Counted from the stretch's first letter, positions 5,896 through 15,121 are shown. The stretch: 54,923 nt of DNA from Sphaerisporangium rufum (GCF_016863395.1 NZ_BOOU01000021.1:1-54923); one strand, 5' to 3'. The notes: a model not told the origin generated them from the letters alone. Program-made: numbers and translations.

Positions 5896-7590
5896 TCAGG
5901 ACAGGGTGCCGGTGGGGGTGGCGCGGAAGGTGGTCCGGCCGTCGGAGGTGCCGACGGTGACCTTCCCGCCGGCACAGCTCACCTGAGGGTCGCCGGTGCC
6001 GGGGACCACCACGGTGAGCAGCGACCCGGCGGCCGGGGAGACGATCACCGAGGCCGGCACCTTGCGCATATACGAGGGGGAGATCCACCCCTGGTAGGGG
6101 TTCGTCGCGCCGCGCACCACCGACTGGCCGGACACCGGCCGGCAGGACGGCATGGCGAGCTGCACGACCGTGGCCTGCCAGCCCGCCTTGTCCTTCACCA
6201 CGATCCGCCCGCCGGAGGTGGACACCGGCGTCAGCGCCGGGTCCAGGTGCCAGTAGGAGCGCGCCTTCGCGCCGGACGGCACGGTGTCCAGCACGGCCAG
6301 CACGTCCTGGCCGTGGTTGACCAGCACCGACCGGGTGCGGGTGACGCCGTAGGCCTTGTCGGTGAGCCGGTAGGACTGCCGGTCCTCGCCGAGCGACGAG
6401 GCGGCCAGCGTGGTGGCGGTGCGCGGGCGCAGCGGCCGGCCCTGCACCACCGGCACGTTGTGCGCCTCGGGGGTGACCGTCCAGTAGCGGTAGGCGTTGC
6501 GCTCGTAGGAGTGGAAGCCCGCCTCGACCAGCACGTCCCGGCCCTGGGCGTAGTAGGTCACGCCCAGGTGGTCCTCGTGGCCGTGGTGCTTCCTGCCCGG
6601 CCCGAACCTGATCGAGTAGTACGCCGACTTCGGGTCGTCCCAGGCGGTGCGGCCGAAGGCGTAGCCGGCCCGGAACACCTGCACCGTCTTCGACGGGCGC
6701 TCGTGGTCCCCGGGCCGGACGTCGGCGCCGCCGTCGCCGATCGGCACCATGAACCCGCTGGGCCGGGTGGCGTGCGCGATGTACGACTCCAGCGACTTCC
6801 ACCGCCTGGTGATCTCCGCGGGCACCGCGCGGCGGCAGTCCTTGATCGACTCCATGGCGACCTTGAGCCGCTCGTGGACGTACATGCCGTACCGGGGGGC
6901 CTGCTCCTGCAGGGCGCCCTGGGCGTCGACGTCCAGCTTGACGGTGCCGGTCATCCGCCGCACGGCCAGGCCGGCCCACTCGTCGTGCCCGGTGCGGCAG
7001 CCGATGCGCAGCAGCGCGATGTCCTGGTCCAGCCCGTGGTTATGACCCTTCTCGTACAGCTTGGGGTCGGCGAGCACCCGGGCGTGCGCCACCATGGCGC
7101 CGCTGAGCCAGCCGGCCGACACGTGCCGGCTCAGGCACACCAGCACCGGGGCGCGCAGCGCGACGGGGTGCTCCTCCCAGGCGTACCGGCTGGTCCGCGC
7201 CCCGCCGCGCGGGTTGCTCTCCACCCAGTCGCGGATCACCTCGGTGGCCCGGTCCAGGTAGCGCCGCTCGCCGGACAGCTCGTAGTCGGCGACCAGCCGG
7301 CCGGCCCAGCGCAGCGAGGAGAACACCATGTCCCAGGAGCGGTTCTTGTACGGGCTCCGGTTCCAGTCGATCCGCTTGCCGATCTTCACCGGCGGCAGGT
7401 CGAGGAACTGCACCTCGCCGGACATGACCTGCTCGGAGGTGGGGGTGGCCGGCAGCCAGTCGCCCTGGCACTCGGCGGTGCGCTTGGCGGCGGACGCGCT
7501 GCGGGCGGTGGCCGGCGCGGCCGGGGCGAACGCGCCCGCGATCAGCAGCGCGGAGGCGAGAAGTCCGAGGGCACGGGTGCGGCGGCGCAC
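5896..7590 (-). CDS. Secreted heparinase II/III-family polysaccharide lyase
   Basis: Product of 564 residues from a GTG start with GGA 6-8 bases upstream. An N-terminal signal peptide (MRRRTRALGLLASALLIAG, then APAAPATA) predicts Sec export. Residues about 90-310 form an (alpha/alpha) barrel like the alginate lyase superfamily (NRSPYKNRSWDMVFSSLRWA, YEKGHNHGLDQDIALLRIG with the conserved Asn-His). From about 320 the heparinase II/III beta-sandwich follows (FGPGRKHHGHEDHLGVTYYA, with His likely binding metal or taking part in catalysis; TVTPEAHNVPVV). Family members cleave uronic-acid polysaccharides by beta-elimination; the substrate is unknown. It stands alone, without transporter or sugar genes beside it, so it probably acts outside the cell on environmental polymers. 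Confidence 0.87.
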   Translation of the reverse strand: MRRRTRALGLLASALLIAGAFAPAAPATARSASAAKRTAECQGDWLPATPTSEQVMSGEVQFLDLPPVKIGKRIDWNRSPYKNRSWDMVFSSLRWAGRLVADYELSGERRYLDRATEVIRDWVESNPRGGARTSRYAWEEHPVALRAPVLVCLSRHVSAGWLSGAMVAHARVLADPKLYEKGHNHGLDQDIALLRIGCRTGHDEWAGLAVRRMTGTVKLDVDAQGALQEQAPRYGMYVHERLKVAMESIKDCRRAVPAEITRRWKSLESYIAHATRPSGFMVPIGDGGADVRPGDHERPSKTVQVFRAGYAFGRTAWDDPKSAYYSIRFGPGRKHHGHEDHLGVTYYAQGRDVLVEAGFHSYERNAYRYWTVTPEAHNVPVVQGRPLRPRTATTLAASSLGEDRQSYRLTDKAYGVTRTRSVLVNHGQDVLAVLDTVPSGAKARSYWHLDPALTPVSTSGGRIVVKDKAGWQATVVQLAMPSCRPVSGQSVVRGATNPYQGWISPSYMRKVPASVIVSPAAGSLLTVVVPGTGDPQVSCAGGKVTVGTSDGRTTFRATPTGTLS

Positions 7591-7741
7591 GGCGGTTCCT
7601 TCACCAGGGGAGCGGGGGGCGGATCATACTCAGCAAATCCCATCAAAATGGTCAAGCCGGCCAAGCCGCATCCGGTAGATCGTTAGCAACCAGATGCCGA
7701 TCTCCCAAGATCCCCCCAGCGAACCTCCACGCGGGCGGGAC

Positions 7742-8158
7742 TCAGTCGCGGTGGCCGGTGTGCTGCACGACCTCGAAGCTCCACAGCTCCGCGCCGGTGG
7801 CCGCCGGACCGCCCTGCCCATGCCCGTGCCCCTGGGCGGCGCCATGGCCGTGTCCCTGAGGTCCCTGAGGTCCCTGAGCCGGCGCCTCGGCGTGCCCGTG
7901 CCCCTGGGCGGCGTCGGCGGCCGCCCGGGCGTGCCCGGCCTGGAAGGCCGCGCTGCGCTGCCAGGCCAGGAAGTCCTCCTCCGAGCGCCAGCGCGTGTAG
8001 ACCAGGTAGCGGTCGGTGCCGTCCACCGGCCGCAGCAGCTCGAACCACTCGAAGCCGTCCGCCGACTCCACCATGCCCGCCCGGCCGGCGAACCGGCGCT
8101 CCATCTCCTCGCGCATCCCGGCCGGGACGGTCAGCACGTTGATCTTCACAACGGACAT
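7742..8158 (-). CDS. Antibiotic biosynthesis monooxygenase domain protein with His/Gly-rich insert
   Basis: Product of 138 residues. The N-terminal 75 residues are an ABM ferredoxin-like fold close to actinobacterial HmoB/MhuD-type heme monooxygenases: VVKINVLTVPAGMREEMERR, GFEWFELLRPVDGTDRYLVYTRW. After FLAWQRSAAFQAGH comes a low-complexity stretch of about 35 residues rich in GHGH, QGP and AQG repeats, then the usual C-terminal strand ATGAELWSFEVVQ. The insert sits where heme-degrading relatives have a flexible loop and could bind metal or heme. At DNA level it is built of short direct repeats (GTCCCTGAG three times near 7859). Start ATG has GAGGAG 5 bases upstream. Heme degradation is a family inference. 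Confidence 0.8.
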   Translation of the reverse strand: MSVVKINVLTVPAGMREEMERRFAGRAGMVESADGFEWFELLRPVDGTDRYLVYTRWRSEEDFLAWQRSAAFQAGHARAAADAAQGHGHAEAPAQGPQGPQGHGHGAAQGHGHGQGGPAATGAELWSFEVVQHTGHRD

Positions 8159-8293
8159 GTCGCTCCTCGTCAGCGTCTGCGGGCGGGCCGCCGGCCCGGG
8201 TACCAGACACCCTATGGCGGCCGGACCCCGGGCCGGCGGGCGGCGCCCCGCCGGTTGGCGTGGCCGGTTTCCGGGCGGCACTAGCCTTGGGGG

Positions 8294-9070
8294 GTGCGTA
8301 TCGCAAGGTTCTCCACAGGTGAAGGCGTCGCGTTCGGCGTGGTCGAGGGCGCGCAGGGCGAGGAGTTCGTCTCCCGGATCGCCGGGCACCCGTTCGGCGC
8401 GGTGCAGTTCACCGGCGAGCGCTACCCGCTGGCCGAGGTGCGCCTGGTGACGCCCATGCTGCCCAGCAAGGTCGTCGCGGTCGGGCGCAATTACGCCGCG
8501 CACGCCGCGGAGCTGGGCAACGAGGTCCCCGAGCAGCCGCTGATCTTCCTCAAGCCGTCCACCTCGGTGATCGGCCCCGGTGAGGCCATCGCCTACCCGC
8601 ACAAGCTCACCGAGCGGGTCGACTATGAGGGCGAGCTGGCCGTCGTGATCGGGCGGCTGTGCCGGGAGGTCCCGGCCGAGCGGGCGCACGAGGTGATCTT
8701 CGGCTACACCTGCGCGAACGACGTCACCGCGCGCGACCTGCAGCAGGCCGACGGGCAGTGGACCCGGGCCAAGGGCTTCGACACCTTCTGCCCGCTCGGC
8801 CCGTGGATCCAGACCGAGCTCGACCCGGCGGACCTGGCGATCACCACCACCGTCAACGGCGAGCTGCGGCAGACCGCGCGCACCTCCCAGCTCGTGCACG
8901 GCATTCCCCAGCTCATCGCGCACATCACCGACGTGATGACCCTCATCCCCGGCGACGTCATCCTCACCGGCACGCCGGAGGGGGTCGGCCCGCTCGCCGA
9001 CGGCGACGAGGTCAGCGTCGGCATCGAAGGCATCGGCACTCTGACCAACCGGGTGGTTCCCCGTGACTGA
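8294..9070 (+). CDS. Fumarylacetoacetate hydrolase family protein
   Basis: Product of 258 residues from GTG. It has the short N-terminal domain followed by the FAH core from about residue 58: [28 protein letters not shown], the metal-binding [12 protein letters not shown] (two acidic ligands), [13 protein letters not shown], then [18 protein letters not shown]. Family members hydrolyse or decarboxylate 2-oxo-diacids such as fumarylpyruvate or oxaloacetate in aromatic degradation; the exact substrate is uncertain. It overlaps the gltX start by 8 bases, so the two are cotranscribed, an arrangement conserved in actinobacteria. Confidence 0.88.
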   Translation: MRIARFSTGEGVAFGVVEGAQGEEFVSRIAGHPFGAVQFTGERYPLAEVRLVTPMLPSKVVAVGRNYAAHAAELGNEVPEQPLIFLKPSTSVIGPGEAIAYPHKLTERVDYEGELAVVIGRLCREVPAERAHEVIFGYTCANDVTARDLQQADGQWTRAKGFDTFCPLGPWIQTELDPADLAITTTVNGELRQTARTSQLVHGIPQLIAHITDVMTLIPGDVILTGTPEGVGPLADGDEVSVGIEGIGTLTNRVVPRD

Positions 9071-10478
9071 TCGAAACGGCTCGGCCGGACCGGCGCTGCG
9101 GGTGCGGTTCGCGCCCTCGCCCACCGGCATGTTCCACGTCGGCGGCGCCCGCTCCGCCCTGTTCAACTGGGCGCTGGCCGAGCAGGCCGGCGGCCGGTTC
9201 GTGCTGCGCATCGAGGACACCGACGCAGCGCGCAACCGGCCGGAGTGGACCGAGGGCATCATCTCCGCCCTGGCCTGGATCGGCGTCAACGGCGACTCCC
9301 CGGTCTTCGAGGGGCCCTACTTCCAGTCGGCGTACGAGGAGCAGCACCGTGCCGCCGTCACCAGGCTGCTGGCCGCCGGCCGCGCCTACCACTGCACCTG
9401 CACCCGGGACGACGTCAAGGCGCGCACCGGCTCCCAGCACCAGGGGTACGACGGCCACTGCCGCGAGCGCGGCCTGACCGAGGGCGCGGTCCGCTACCGC
9501 ACCCCCGACCAGGGCGTGACCGTGGTGGACGACCTGGTGCGCGGCCGGGTGGAGTTCCCCAACGACGCCATCGAGGACTTCGTCGTCGCCCGCGGCGACG
9601 GCTCCCCGCTGTTCGTGCTGGCCAACGTGGTCGACGACATCGAGATGCGCATCACCCACGTGGTGCGCGCCGAGGAGCACCTGTCCAACACCCCCAAGCA
9701 GCAGCTGCTGTGGGAGGCGCTGGGCGTCGCGCCGCCGGTCTGGGCGCACATCCCGGTCATCGTCAACGAGAAGCGGCAGAAGCTCTCCAAGCGCCGGGAC
9801 AAGGTGGCGCTGGAGTCCTACCGGGACGAGGGCTACCTGCCCGAGGCGATGGTCAACTACCTGATGCTGCTCGGCTGGGGGCCGGGTGACGACCGCGAGA
9901 TCATGCCGTGGTCGGAGATGATGCCGCTGTTCCGGCTCGCCGACGTGAACCCCTCGCCGGCGTTCTTCGACGAGAAGAAGCTGCGGGCGTTCAACGGCGA
10001 GTACATCCGGGCGCTGCCGGCGGAGGTGTTCGCCGCCCGGTGCGAGCCGTGGCTGGAGCCGGACTGGAGCCGGGAGATCTTCGCCAGGGTGGCGCCGCTG
10101 GCCCAGACGCGCATCGCGGTGCTGTCGGAGATCCGGGCCAACGTCGACTTCCTGTTCCTCGACGAGCCGGTCTTCGACCAGCCGAGCTGGGACAAGGCGA
10201 TGAAACCGGGCGCCGAGGCCATCCTGGCCGGTTACCTGGCCCGGCTGGAGACCGTCTCCTTCGATCCGGAGTCGCTGAAGGAGGCCCTCACGGAGGTCGG
10301 CGCCGAGCACGGCCTGAAGCTCGGCAAGGCGCAGGCCCCGGTCCGGGTCGCGATCACCGGCCGTACCGTCGGGCTGCCGCTGTTCGAGTCGATCGAGGCG
10401 CTCGGCCGCGAGCGGGCCGTCGACCGGCTGCGCGCCGCCCTCGGCCGGCTGGCGGCCGCGCCCGCACCCACCGGCTGA
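9063..10478 (+). CDS. gltX: Glutamyl-tRNA synthetase
   Basis: Product of 471 residues from a GTG start inside the end of the FAH gene. Class I synthetase signatures are present: [19 protein letters not shown] (HIGH motif as HVGG at 25-28) and KLSKRRDKV (KMSKS-type loop, about 240-248). The middle contains [15 protein letters not shown], the catalytic fold characteristic of GluRS. Actinobacteria generally lack GlnRS, so this enzyme is expected to charge both tRNA-Glu and tRNA-Gln, the latter being corrected by GatCAB. One tRNA-Gln and two tRNA-Glu genes follow 2.3-2.7 kb downstream. Length is normal for the bacterial enzyme. Confidence 0.96.
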   Translation: MTDRNGSAGPALRVRFAPSPTGMFHVGGARSALFNWALAEQAGGRFVLRIEDTDAARNRPEWTEGIISALAWIGVNGDSPVFEGPYFQSAYEEQHRAAVTRLLAAGRAYHCTCTRDDVKARTGSQHQGYDGHCRERGLTEGAVRYRTPDQGVTVVDDLVRGRVEFPNDAIEDFVVARGDGSPLFVLANVVDDIEMRITHVVRAEEHLSNTPKQQLLWEALGVAPPVWAHIPVIVNEKRQKLSKRRDKVALESYRDEGYLPEAMVNYLMLLGWGPGDDREIMPWSEMMPLFRLADVNPSPAFFDEKKLRAFNGEYIRALPAEVFAARCEPWLEPDWSREIFARVAPLAQTRIAVLSEIRANVDFLFLDEPVFDQPSWDKAMKPGAEAILAGYLARLETVSFDPESLKEALTEVGAEHGLKLGKAQAPVRVAITGRTVGLPLFESIEALGRERAVDRLRAALGRLAAAPAPTG

Positions 10479-10528
10479 CCGGACGCGTCCGCCCGGAACT
10501 CACGGGCCGACCGGACGCGTCCGCCCGG
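10477..10528. repeat. Two direct copies of a 20-bp GC-rich repeat after gltX
   Basis: GACCGGACGCGTCCGCCCGG occurs at 10477-10496 and 10509-10528, each with the palindrome GGACGCGTCC at its centre. The first copy overlaps the gltX stop. It may help terminate between the convergent gltX and peptidase genes. Confidence 0.8.
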
Positions 10529-10560
10529 CGCGCCCCGGCCCGGCCGGGTCGCGCCGGTGA

Positions 10561-12555
10561 TCAGAGCAGGCCGCGGCGCTCCAGCAGCGGCTCGATGCGC
10601 GGGTCGCGGCCGCGGAACGCCCGGAAGGCCTCCATCGGCGGCAGCGAGCCGCCCCGCGACAGCAGGGCGCGGCGGAAGATGTCCCCGTTCTCCCGGGTCA
10701 GGCCGCCGTTCTCCTTGAACCACTCCACGGTGTCGGCGTCCAGCACTTCGCTCCAGATGTAGGAGTAGTAGCCCGCGCTGTAGCCGCCCGCCCAGATGTG
10801 CGCGAAGTAGGTGCTGCGGTAGCGCGGGGGCACCAGTGGCAGGTCCACGTTCGCCGCGCGCAGCGCCCGCCGCTCGAACTCCTCGGCGTCCTGCGGGTCC
10901 TGCTCGAAGGTGTGCCAGGCCCAGTCGAGCAGGGTGGCGGCCAGGTACTCCACGGTGGCGTGTCCCTGGTTGAACTTCCGCGCCTCCAGCATCCGCTCCA
11001 GCAGGTCGCCGGGCATCGGCTCGCCGGTCTGGTGGTGGCGGGCGTAGTTCGCCAGCACCGACGGCCAGACCGCCCACATCTCGTTGACCTGGGAGGGGTA
11101 CTCCACGAAGTCGCGCGGCACCGCGGTGCCGGAGAAGCGCGGGTAGCCGACGTCGGAGAACAGGCCGTGCAGCGCGTGCCCGAACTCGTGGAACATGGTG
11201 ACGACCTCCTCGAAGGTCATCAACGTGGGCTGCCCGGCCGGCGGCTTGGCGATGTTGAGGTTGTTGACCACGACCGGCCGGGTGCCCTCCAGCGCGGACT
11301 GCCGCACCAGGCTGTTCATCCAGGCGCCGCCACGCTTGGACTCGCGGGCGTAGAAGTCGCCGAGGAACAACCCGAGCGGCGAGCCGTCCTCGTCGAACAC
11401 CTCGAAGACCCGCGCGTCGGGGTGGTGGCCGGTCAGGTCGGGGCGTTCGGTGAAGGAGATCCCGTACAGCTCGTGCGCGGCGTGGAAGACCCCGTCGCGC
11501 AGCACCCGGTCCAGCTCGAAGTACGGGCGCATCTGCCGGCCGTCGACCTGGTGGCGGGCCGCGCGCACCTTCTCGGCGTAGAACGACCAGTCCCAGGCGG
11601 CGATCTCGAACCCGGCCTCCTCGCGCAGCTCGTCGGCCTCCCGGTGCGCGTTGGCCACCGCCGCGGGCACCAGCTTGCCGAGCATCTCGGTGACCGCGCG
11701 GGTGTCCGGCGCGGTCTGGTCGGCCACGACGTACTCGGCGTGGTCGGCGTAGCCGAGCAGCCGGGCCCGCTCGGCACGCAGCCGCGCCATCCGCACCACG
11801 AGCTCGGAGTTGTCCGGCAGGCCGCGCCCGATCGACGCCCGGTGCACCTGCTCGCGCAGGTCCCGGTCGGCCAGCTCGGCCAGCACCGGCTGCCCGGTGG
11901 GCAGCACCAGCGACAGGACGTGACCGCCGGGCAGCCCGCGGGCGCGGGCGGTCTCGGCGGCGGCCCGGATCGCGTCCTCCGACAGGCCGGCCAGCCGCGC
12001 CTCGTCGTCGACCACGACGGCCGACGCGTTGGTGTGCGCGAGCAGGTTCTGCTCGAAGCGGGTGGCGAGCGTGGACAGTTCCTCGTTGACGGCCTTCAGC
12101 CGCTCCTGGTCCCGCGGCGCCAGCTCGGCGCCGGCCCGGACGAAGTCGGTGACGTACCGCTCCAGCAGCCACCGCTGCTCGGCGGACAACCCGCCGGCGG
12201 GCACCGCCCGGATCCGGGCGAACAGCCGCCCGTTCAGGTGGATCGCGTCGTGGTGCTGGGCCAGCCGCGGGGTGACCTCCTGCTGGATCCGCTGCACCTC
12301 GGGGTTGGTGTGCGAGGACGCCTGGTTGAAGAAGACCGTGCTGACCCGGTCCAGCAGCTCTCCGGAACGCTCGAGGGCCACCACGGTGTTGTCGAACGTG
12401 GCCGGCTCGGGGGCGCCGGCGATGGCCTCGACCTCGGCGAGCTGCTCGGCCATGCCCCGCTCGAAGGCCGGCAGGTAGTGCTCCTCCCGGATGTCGGCGA
12501 ACGGTGGCAGCCGGTAGGGCAGGGGGCTCGGGGCGAAGAAGGGGTTCTCGGTCAA
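10561..12555 (-). CDS. M3 family metallopeptidase (peptidyl-dipeptidase Dcp-like)
   Basis: Product of 664 residues from a TTG start with GAGGAG about 8 bases upstream. It is an oligopeptidase of the thimet/Dcp family: zinc motif HEFGH at 456-460, with the third ligand region downstream in GTAVPRDFVEYPSQVNEMW, and the substrate-loop glycines and tyrosines in FAHIWAGGYSAGYYSYIW. No signal peptide is seen, so it is cytosolic and probably degrades short peptides from protein turnover, removing C-terminal dipeptides if Dcp-like. It is convergent with gltX, and its 5' end faces the tRNA-Gln promoter. Confidence 0.92.
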   Translation of the reverse strand: MTENPFFAPSPLPYRLPPFADIREEHYLPAFERGMAEQLAEVEAIAGAPEPATFDNTVVALERSGELLDRVSTVFFNQASSHTNPEVQRIQQEVTPRLAQHHDAIHLNGRLFARIRAVPAGGLSAEQRWLLERYVTDFVRAGAELAPRDQERLKAVNEELSTLATRFEQNLLAHTNASAVVVDDEARLAGLSEDAIRAAAETARARGLPGGHVLSLVLPTGQPVLAELADRDLREQVHRASIGRGLPDNSELVVRMARLRAERARLLGYADHAEYVVADQTAPDTRAVTEMLGKLVPAAVANAHREADELREEAGFEIAAWDWSFYAEKVRAARHQVDGRQMRPYFELDRVLRDGVFHAAHELYGISFTERPDLTGHHPDARVFEVFDEDGSPLGLFLGDFYARESKRGGAWMNSLVRQSALEGTRPVVVNNLNIAKPPAGQPTLMTFEEVVTMFHEFGHALHGLFSDVGYPRFSGTAVPRDFVEYPSQVNEMWAVWPSVLANYARHHQTGEPMPGDLLERMLEARKFNQGHATVEYLAATLLDWAWHTFEQDPQDAEEFERRALRAANVDLPLVPPRYRSTYFAHIWAGGYSAGYYSYIWSEVLDADTVEWFKENGGLTRENGDIFRRALLSRGGSLPPMEAFRAFRGRDPRIEPLLERRGLL

Positions 12556-12725
12556 CGCTCGGGCTCCTCACGTGGCGAAGGTTCTCGTCAGCAGCGTTAC
12601 ACAGCGCGCCGCCATGAGCACGCCCCGGGCGGCCGCCAGGCCGCCGCCGGGCGGCGCGGGGGGCCGGCCGGTCCGGCGCGCGCACCGGCCGCCACCAGGC
12701 CGGATCGGGCGTCCGGCCAATCGTT

Positions 12726-12755
12726 TTGGTCTTGGCCGCCAAGCTGGGCTATTCT
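12726..12755 (+). promoter_or_regulatory. Promoter of tRNA-Gln
   Basis: TTGGTC (12726-12731) and TATTCT (12750-12755) are separated by 18 bases and lie 43 bases before the tRNA. This is a reasonable housekeeping-sigma promoter for a stable RNA. Confidence 0.5.
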
Positions 12756-12798
12756 TTCGGAGGTCGCAAGCGAGCCCGCAGGCAGGGGTCGCGAGCAA

Positions 12799-12870
12799 TG
12801 GGGTATGGGGTAATTGGCAGCCCGGCTGATTCTGGTTCAGCTAGTCTAGGTTCGAGTCCTGGTACCCCAG
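12799..12870 (+). tRNA. tRNA-Gln (anticodon CTG)
   Basis: A full cloverleaf can be folded: acceptor TGGGGTA / TACCCCA with discriminator G at 12870, anticodon arm GCTGA-TTCTGGT-TCAGC with anticodon CTG, and T arm with the loop TTCGAGT. CCA is not fully encoded. With no glutaminyl-tRNA synthetase expected in actinobacteria it would be charged with Glu by the nearby GltX and then amidated. Confidence 0.95.
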
Positions 12871-12887
12871 CAGGGTTCCTGCGCGTG

Positions 12888-12919
12888 CGCCTATGTCCGA
12901 CGAGGGCATAGGCGTTTTT
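12888..12919 (+). terminator. Terminator after tRNA-Gln
   Basis: CGCCTATG / CATAGGCG stem with an 11-base loop and TTTTT directly after it. Confidence 0.85.
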
Positions 12920-12978
12920 CGCGTTCATCCGGCCGGCGCGGGTGCCCGGGTCGGCCGCAGGGCGCGGGCGATCTGGTT

Positions 12979-13006
12979 TTGCCGCACTCTGGGGGTGCGG
13001 TAGAGT
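12979..13006 (+). promoter_or_regulatory. Promoter of the tRNA-Glu pair
   Basis: TTGCCG (12979-12984) and TAGAGT (13001-13006) with a 16-base spacer, 67 bases before the first tRNA-Glu. A GC-rich stretch follows, as in stringently controlled stable-RNA promoters. Confidence 0.5.
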
Positions 13007-13073
13007 TACGCCCGTTGCCGAGACGCCCCCCGGGGCGGCCCGCCGGCCCGGAACCCGGGCCAGGCAGCAGCTC

Positions 13074-13146
13074 GGTCCCGTCGTCTAGTGGCCTAGGACG
13101 CCGCCCTCTCAAGGCGGTAACGCCGGTTCGAATCCGGTCGGGACTA
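13074..13146 (+). tRNA. tRNA-Glu (anticodon CTC), copy 1
   Basis: Acceptor GGTCCCG / CGGGACT with a G-U first pair, as in mycobacterial tRNA-Glu; D arm GTC...GAC; anticodon stem CCGCC / GGCGG with loop CTCTCAA (anticodon CTC); T loop TTCGAAT. Discriminator A is followed by an encoded CCA (13147-13149). Confidence 0.95.
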
Positions 13147-13183
13147 CCACGGTCGCCTGGTACGGCACCGTGATCATCCACCT

Positions 13184-13256
13184 GGCTCCGTCGTCTAGTG
13201 GCCTAGGACGCCGCCCTCTCAAGGCGGTAGCGCCGGTTCGAATCCGGTCGGGGCTA
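13184..13256 (+). tRNA. tRNA-Glu (anticodon CTC), copy 2
   Basis: Nearly identical to copy 1, 37 bases downstream. The acceptor is GGCTCCG / CGGGGCT: the third pair changed from T-A to C-G on both strands and the fourth from C-G to T-G, so pairing is kept. Variable-loop GGTAGCG replaces GGTAACG. CCA is encoded at 13257-13259. The tandem copies suggest a duplication followed by compensatory drift. Confidence 0.95.
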
Positions 13257-13269
13257 CCACAGGTCGATG

Positions 13270-13301
13270 AAAACCCCCGGAAGCGTGCTTCCGGGGGTTT
13301 T
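13270..13301 (+). terminator. Terminator after the tRNA-Glu pair
   Basis: AAAACCCCCGGAAGC / GCTTCCGGGGGTTTT is a perfect 15-base inverted repeat with a 2-base centre (a 6-base loop once the inner pairs open). The flanking A and T tracts make it usable in both directions. Confidence 0.9.
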
Positions 13302-13375
13302 CGCGTTCGCCGGCCCGCGGCCGCCGTGTCGCGTTCCCGGTGCCGGGCCGCCGGTGGGGCGGCCCGGCACCGGGG

Positions 13376-15121
13376 TCAGCGGGCGGCCGGGGCGCCCGCG
13401 GAGCGGGCCTTGAACAGCGCGCGCTTGGCGGCCTTGGCCACCTGGCGGTCGGGGTGCGACTCGGTGATCAGCTCCAGCAGGTCCGCCACGTTCGGATGCG
13501 GCACCTTCCAGATCACCTCCAGCAGGTTGGTGAGCACCGGGGTGGGCCCTATGTCGTGCAGGCTGCTGACGAACTCCGGCGTGCCGAGCCCCGCGGAGAT
13601 GGTCCACATGTCGAGGATGAGCCAGTGCGTGTCGGCCTGGCTGGGCTCCGGGGCGTCCTCGACGCCGAGCTGGGCCAGGTGGGTGGCGGCGTACGGGCGC
13701 AGCGAGGGTTCCTCCAGCGCCCGCCGCCAGGCCGGGACGGCGACCGGGCCCAGCGTGCCGACCAGGCTGGCGGCCTGGACGCGGATGAGCGCGTCGGCCT
13801 CGTCCTCCGCGGCGGCCGCCAGCAGCTCCTCGGCGGCGGTGGCCGGCTCGCGGCGCTGCATCCAGGCGGCGAACTCCGCGTCGGCCTCCTCCTCGGGCAG
13901 GTCGGCGCTGAGCGACAGCAGGTCCAGGGCGGTCATCGCCTCGATGGCCGGCCGGGCGTCCACCTCGACGTCGTCGTCGTCCAGCAGGTGCACGACGCCC
14001 TCGGTGCCGAGCGCGGTGAGGCGGATCGCCTCGCCCTCGACGGTGACCATGCCGTAGCCGGCCAGCCAGCTCACGCAGGAGGCGAGCGGGTCGTCCAGCT
14101 CGGCCCAGGCGGACGGGCCCAGGTCGTCGTACTCGGCGGCGGCCTCGGCCAGCTCGGCGCGCAGCTCGGGCAGCGAGCGCTCGCCGCCGGCGACCAGCAA
14201 CCGGATCAGCAGCGCGCGGGTGAGGCCGGACAGGGCCAGGGTGAGGTCGTCGTCGTCCAGCTCTGGATCGCCGTAGTCGACCGAGTGCAGCCCCAGCATC
14301 CACAGGTCAAGGACGTCGTCGTCGTTCTCGAACGGCCAGGCGGCGGTGTCCTCGTCGACGCTGACGGTGTCCTCGCCGTCGGGGGTGAGGAACTCCAGGT
14401 CGACGGCCAGGTTCCACAGGTTCCACAACGCGGGCACCGACTGGGCCAGCGGCGTGCCGGACGGCTCGGGCAGGCCGGTGACCGCGAGCGCCTCGCGGAT
14501 CTCGTCGTCACCGAGGAGGGTCTCCTCGCCGACCTTGCGGGACTCGCCGACCCACAGGGCCAGCGCGGCGGCGGTGCGGATCAGCGGCACCTCGCGGACG
14601 GCCGCGGCCAGCTCGGCGTCCGGCCGCAGCCGGATGGTGGGCAGCTCGGCCAGCTCGTCGGCGAACGGCTCGAAGTCGCCGAGCCCTTCGACCTCCTCCT
14701 CGTCGAGGTCCTCGTCGTCCTCCTCGTCCCACTCGCGCTCGCCGGCGGCCTCCTCCATGGCCTCCACGAAGTCGTCCTCGACGGCGTCGAGCTCCTCCAG
14801 CAGGTCGGTGAGCGAGTCGGAGCCGGCGGCCAGCCGGCCGGTGCCGGCCAGGAAGGTGAGGTAGGCGCGCACCGCCGGCACCATGCCGTCGGCCGCGGCC
14901 TCCGGGTCCTCGGCCACCTGCGGCATGCGGTCGACCAGCACCCGCCGCAGGTCGGCGCGCTTCCAGACGCGCGCGTCGTCCCGAGCGACCAGCCGGTGCC
15001 AGAGCGCGACGGAGCCCACCAGGTCGGGATCGGCGTCCGGCGCGTTGCCGGGCGCCCAGAGAATGAACTCTTGAAGGAGGGGACGCAGCTCCGCCGCCGC
15101 CGCCTCGATGCGATCTGTCAC
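13376..15121 (-). CDS. Large acidic protein with HEAT-like C-terminus, unknown function
   Basis: Product of 581 residues from GTG. No catalytic motif is recognised. The protein is extremely acidic, with clusters such as REWDEEDDEDLDEEEVEG (about 135-152), and has no membrane segment. The C-terminal 150 residues consist of short helical pairs with conserved Ala/Leu (IRVQAASLVGTLGPVAVPAWR, YAATHLAQLG, NLLEVIWKVPHPNVADLLELI), similar to HEAT/ARM repeats, suggesting a protein-interaction scaffold. Proteins of this kind sit between the tRNA-Glu genes and ndgR in several actinomycetes, from general memory of this locus. The role is unknown. Confidence 0.75.
   Translation of the reverse strand: MTDRIEAAAAELRPLLQEFILWAPGNAPDADPDLVGSVALWHRLVARDDARVWKRADLRRVLVDRMPQVAEDPEAAADGMVPAVRAYLTFLAGTGRLAAGSDSLTDLLEELDAVEDDFVEAMEEAAGEREWDEEDDEDLDEEEVEGLGDFEPFADELAELPTIRLRPDAELAAAVREVPLIRTAAALALWVGESRKVGEETLLGDDEIREALAVTGLPEPSGTPLAQSVPALWNLWNLAVDLEFLTPDGEDTVSVDEDTAAWPFENDDDVLDLWMLGLHSVDYGDPELDDDDLTLALSGLTRALLIRLLVAGGERSLPELRAELAEAAAEYDDLGPSAWAELDDPLASCVSWLAGYGMVTVEGEAIRLTALGTEGVVHLLDDDDVEVDARPAIEAMTALDLLSLSADLPEEEADAEFAAWMQRREPATAAEELLAAAAEDEADALIRVQAASLVGTLGPVAVPAWRRALEEPSLRPYAATHLAQLGVEDAPEPSQADTHWLILDMWTISAGLGTPEFVSSLHDIGPTPVLTNLLEVIWKVPHPNVADLLELITESHPDRQVAKAAKRALFKARSAGAPAAR

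Noticed and set aside
12799-13301. tRNA-associated integration site
   Set aside because: No integrase gene or repeated tRNA 3' end was seen nearby; the two tRNA-Glu copies are complete genes.
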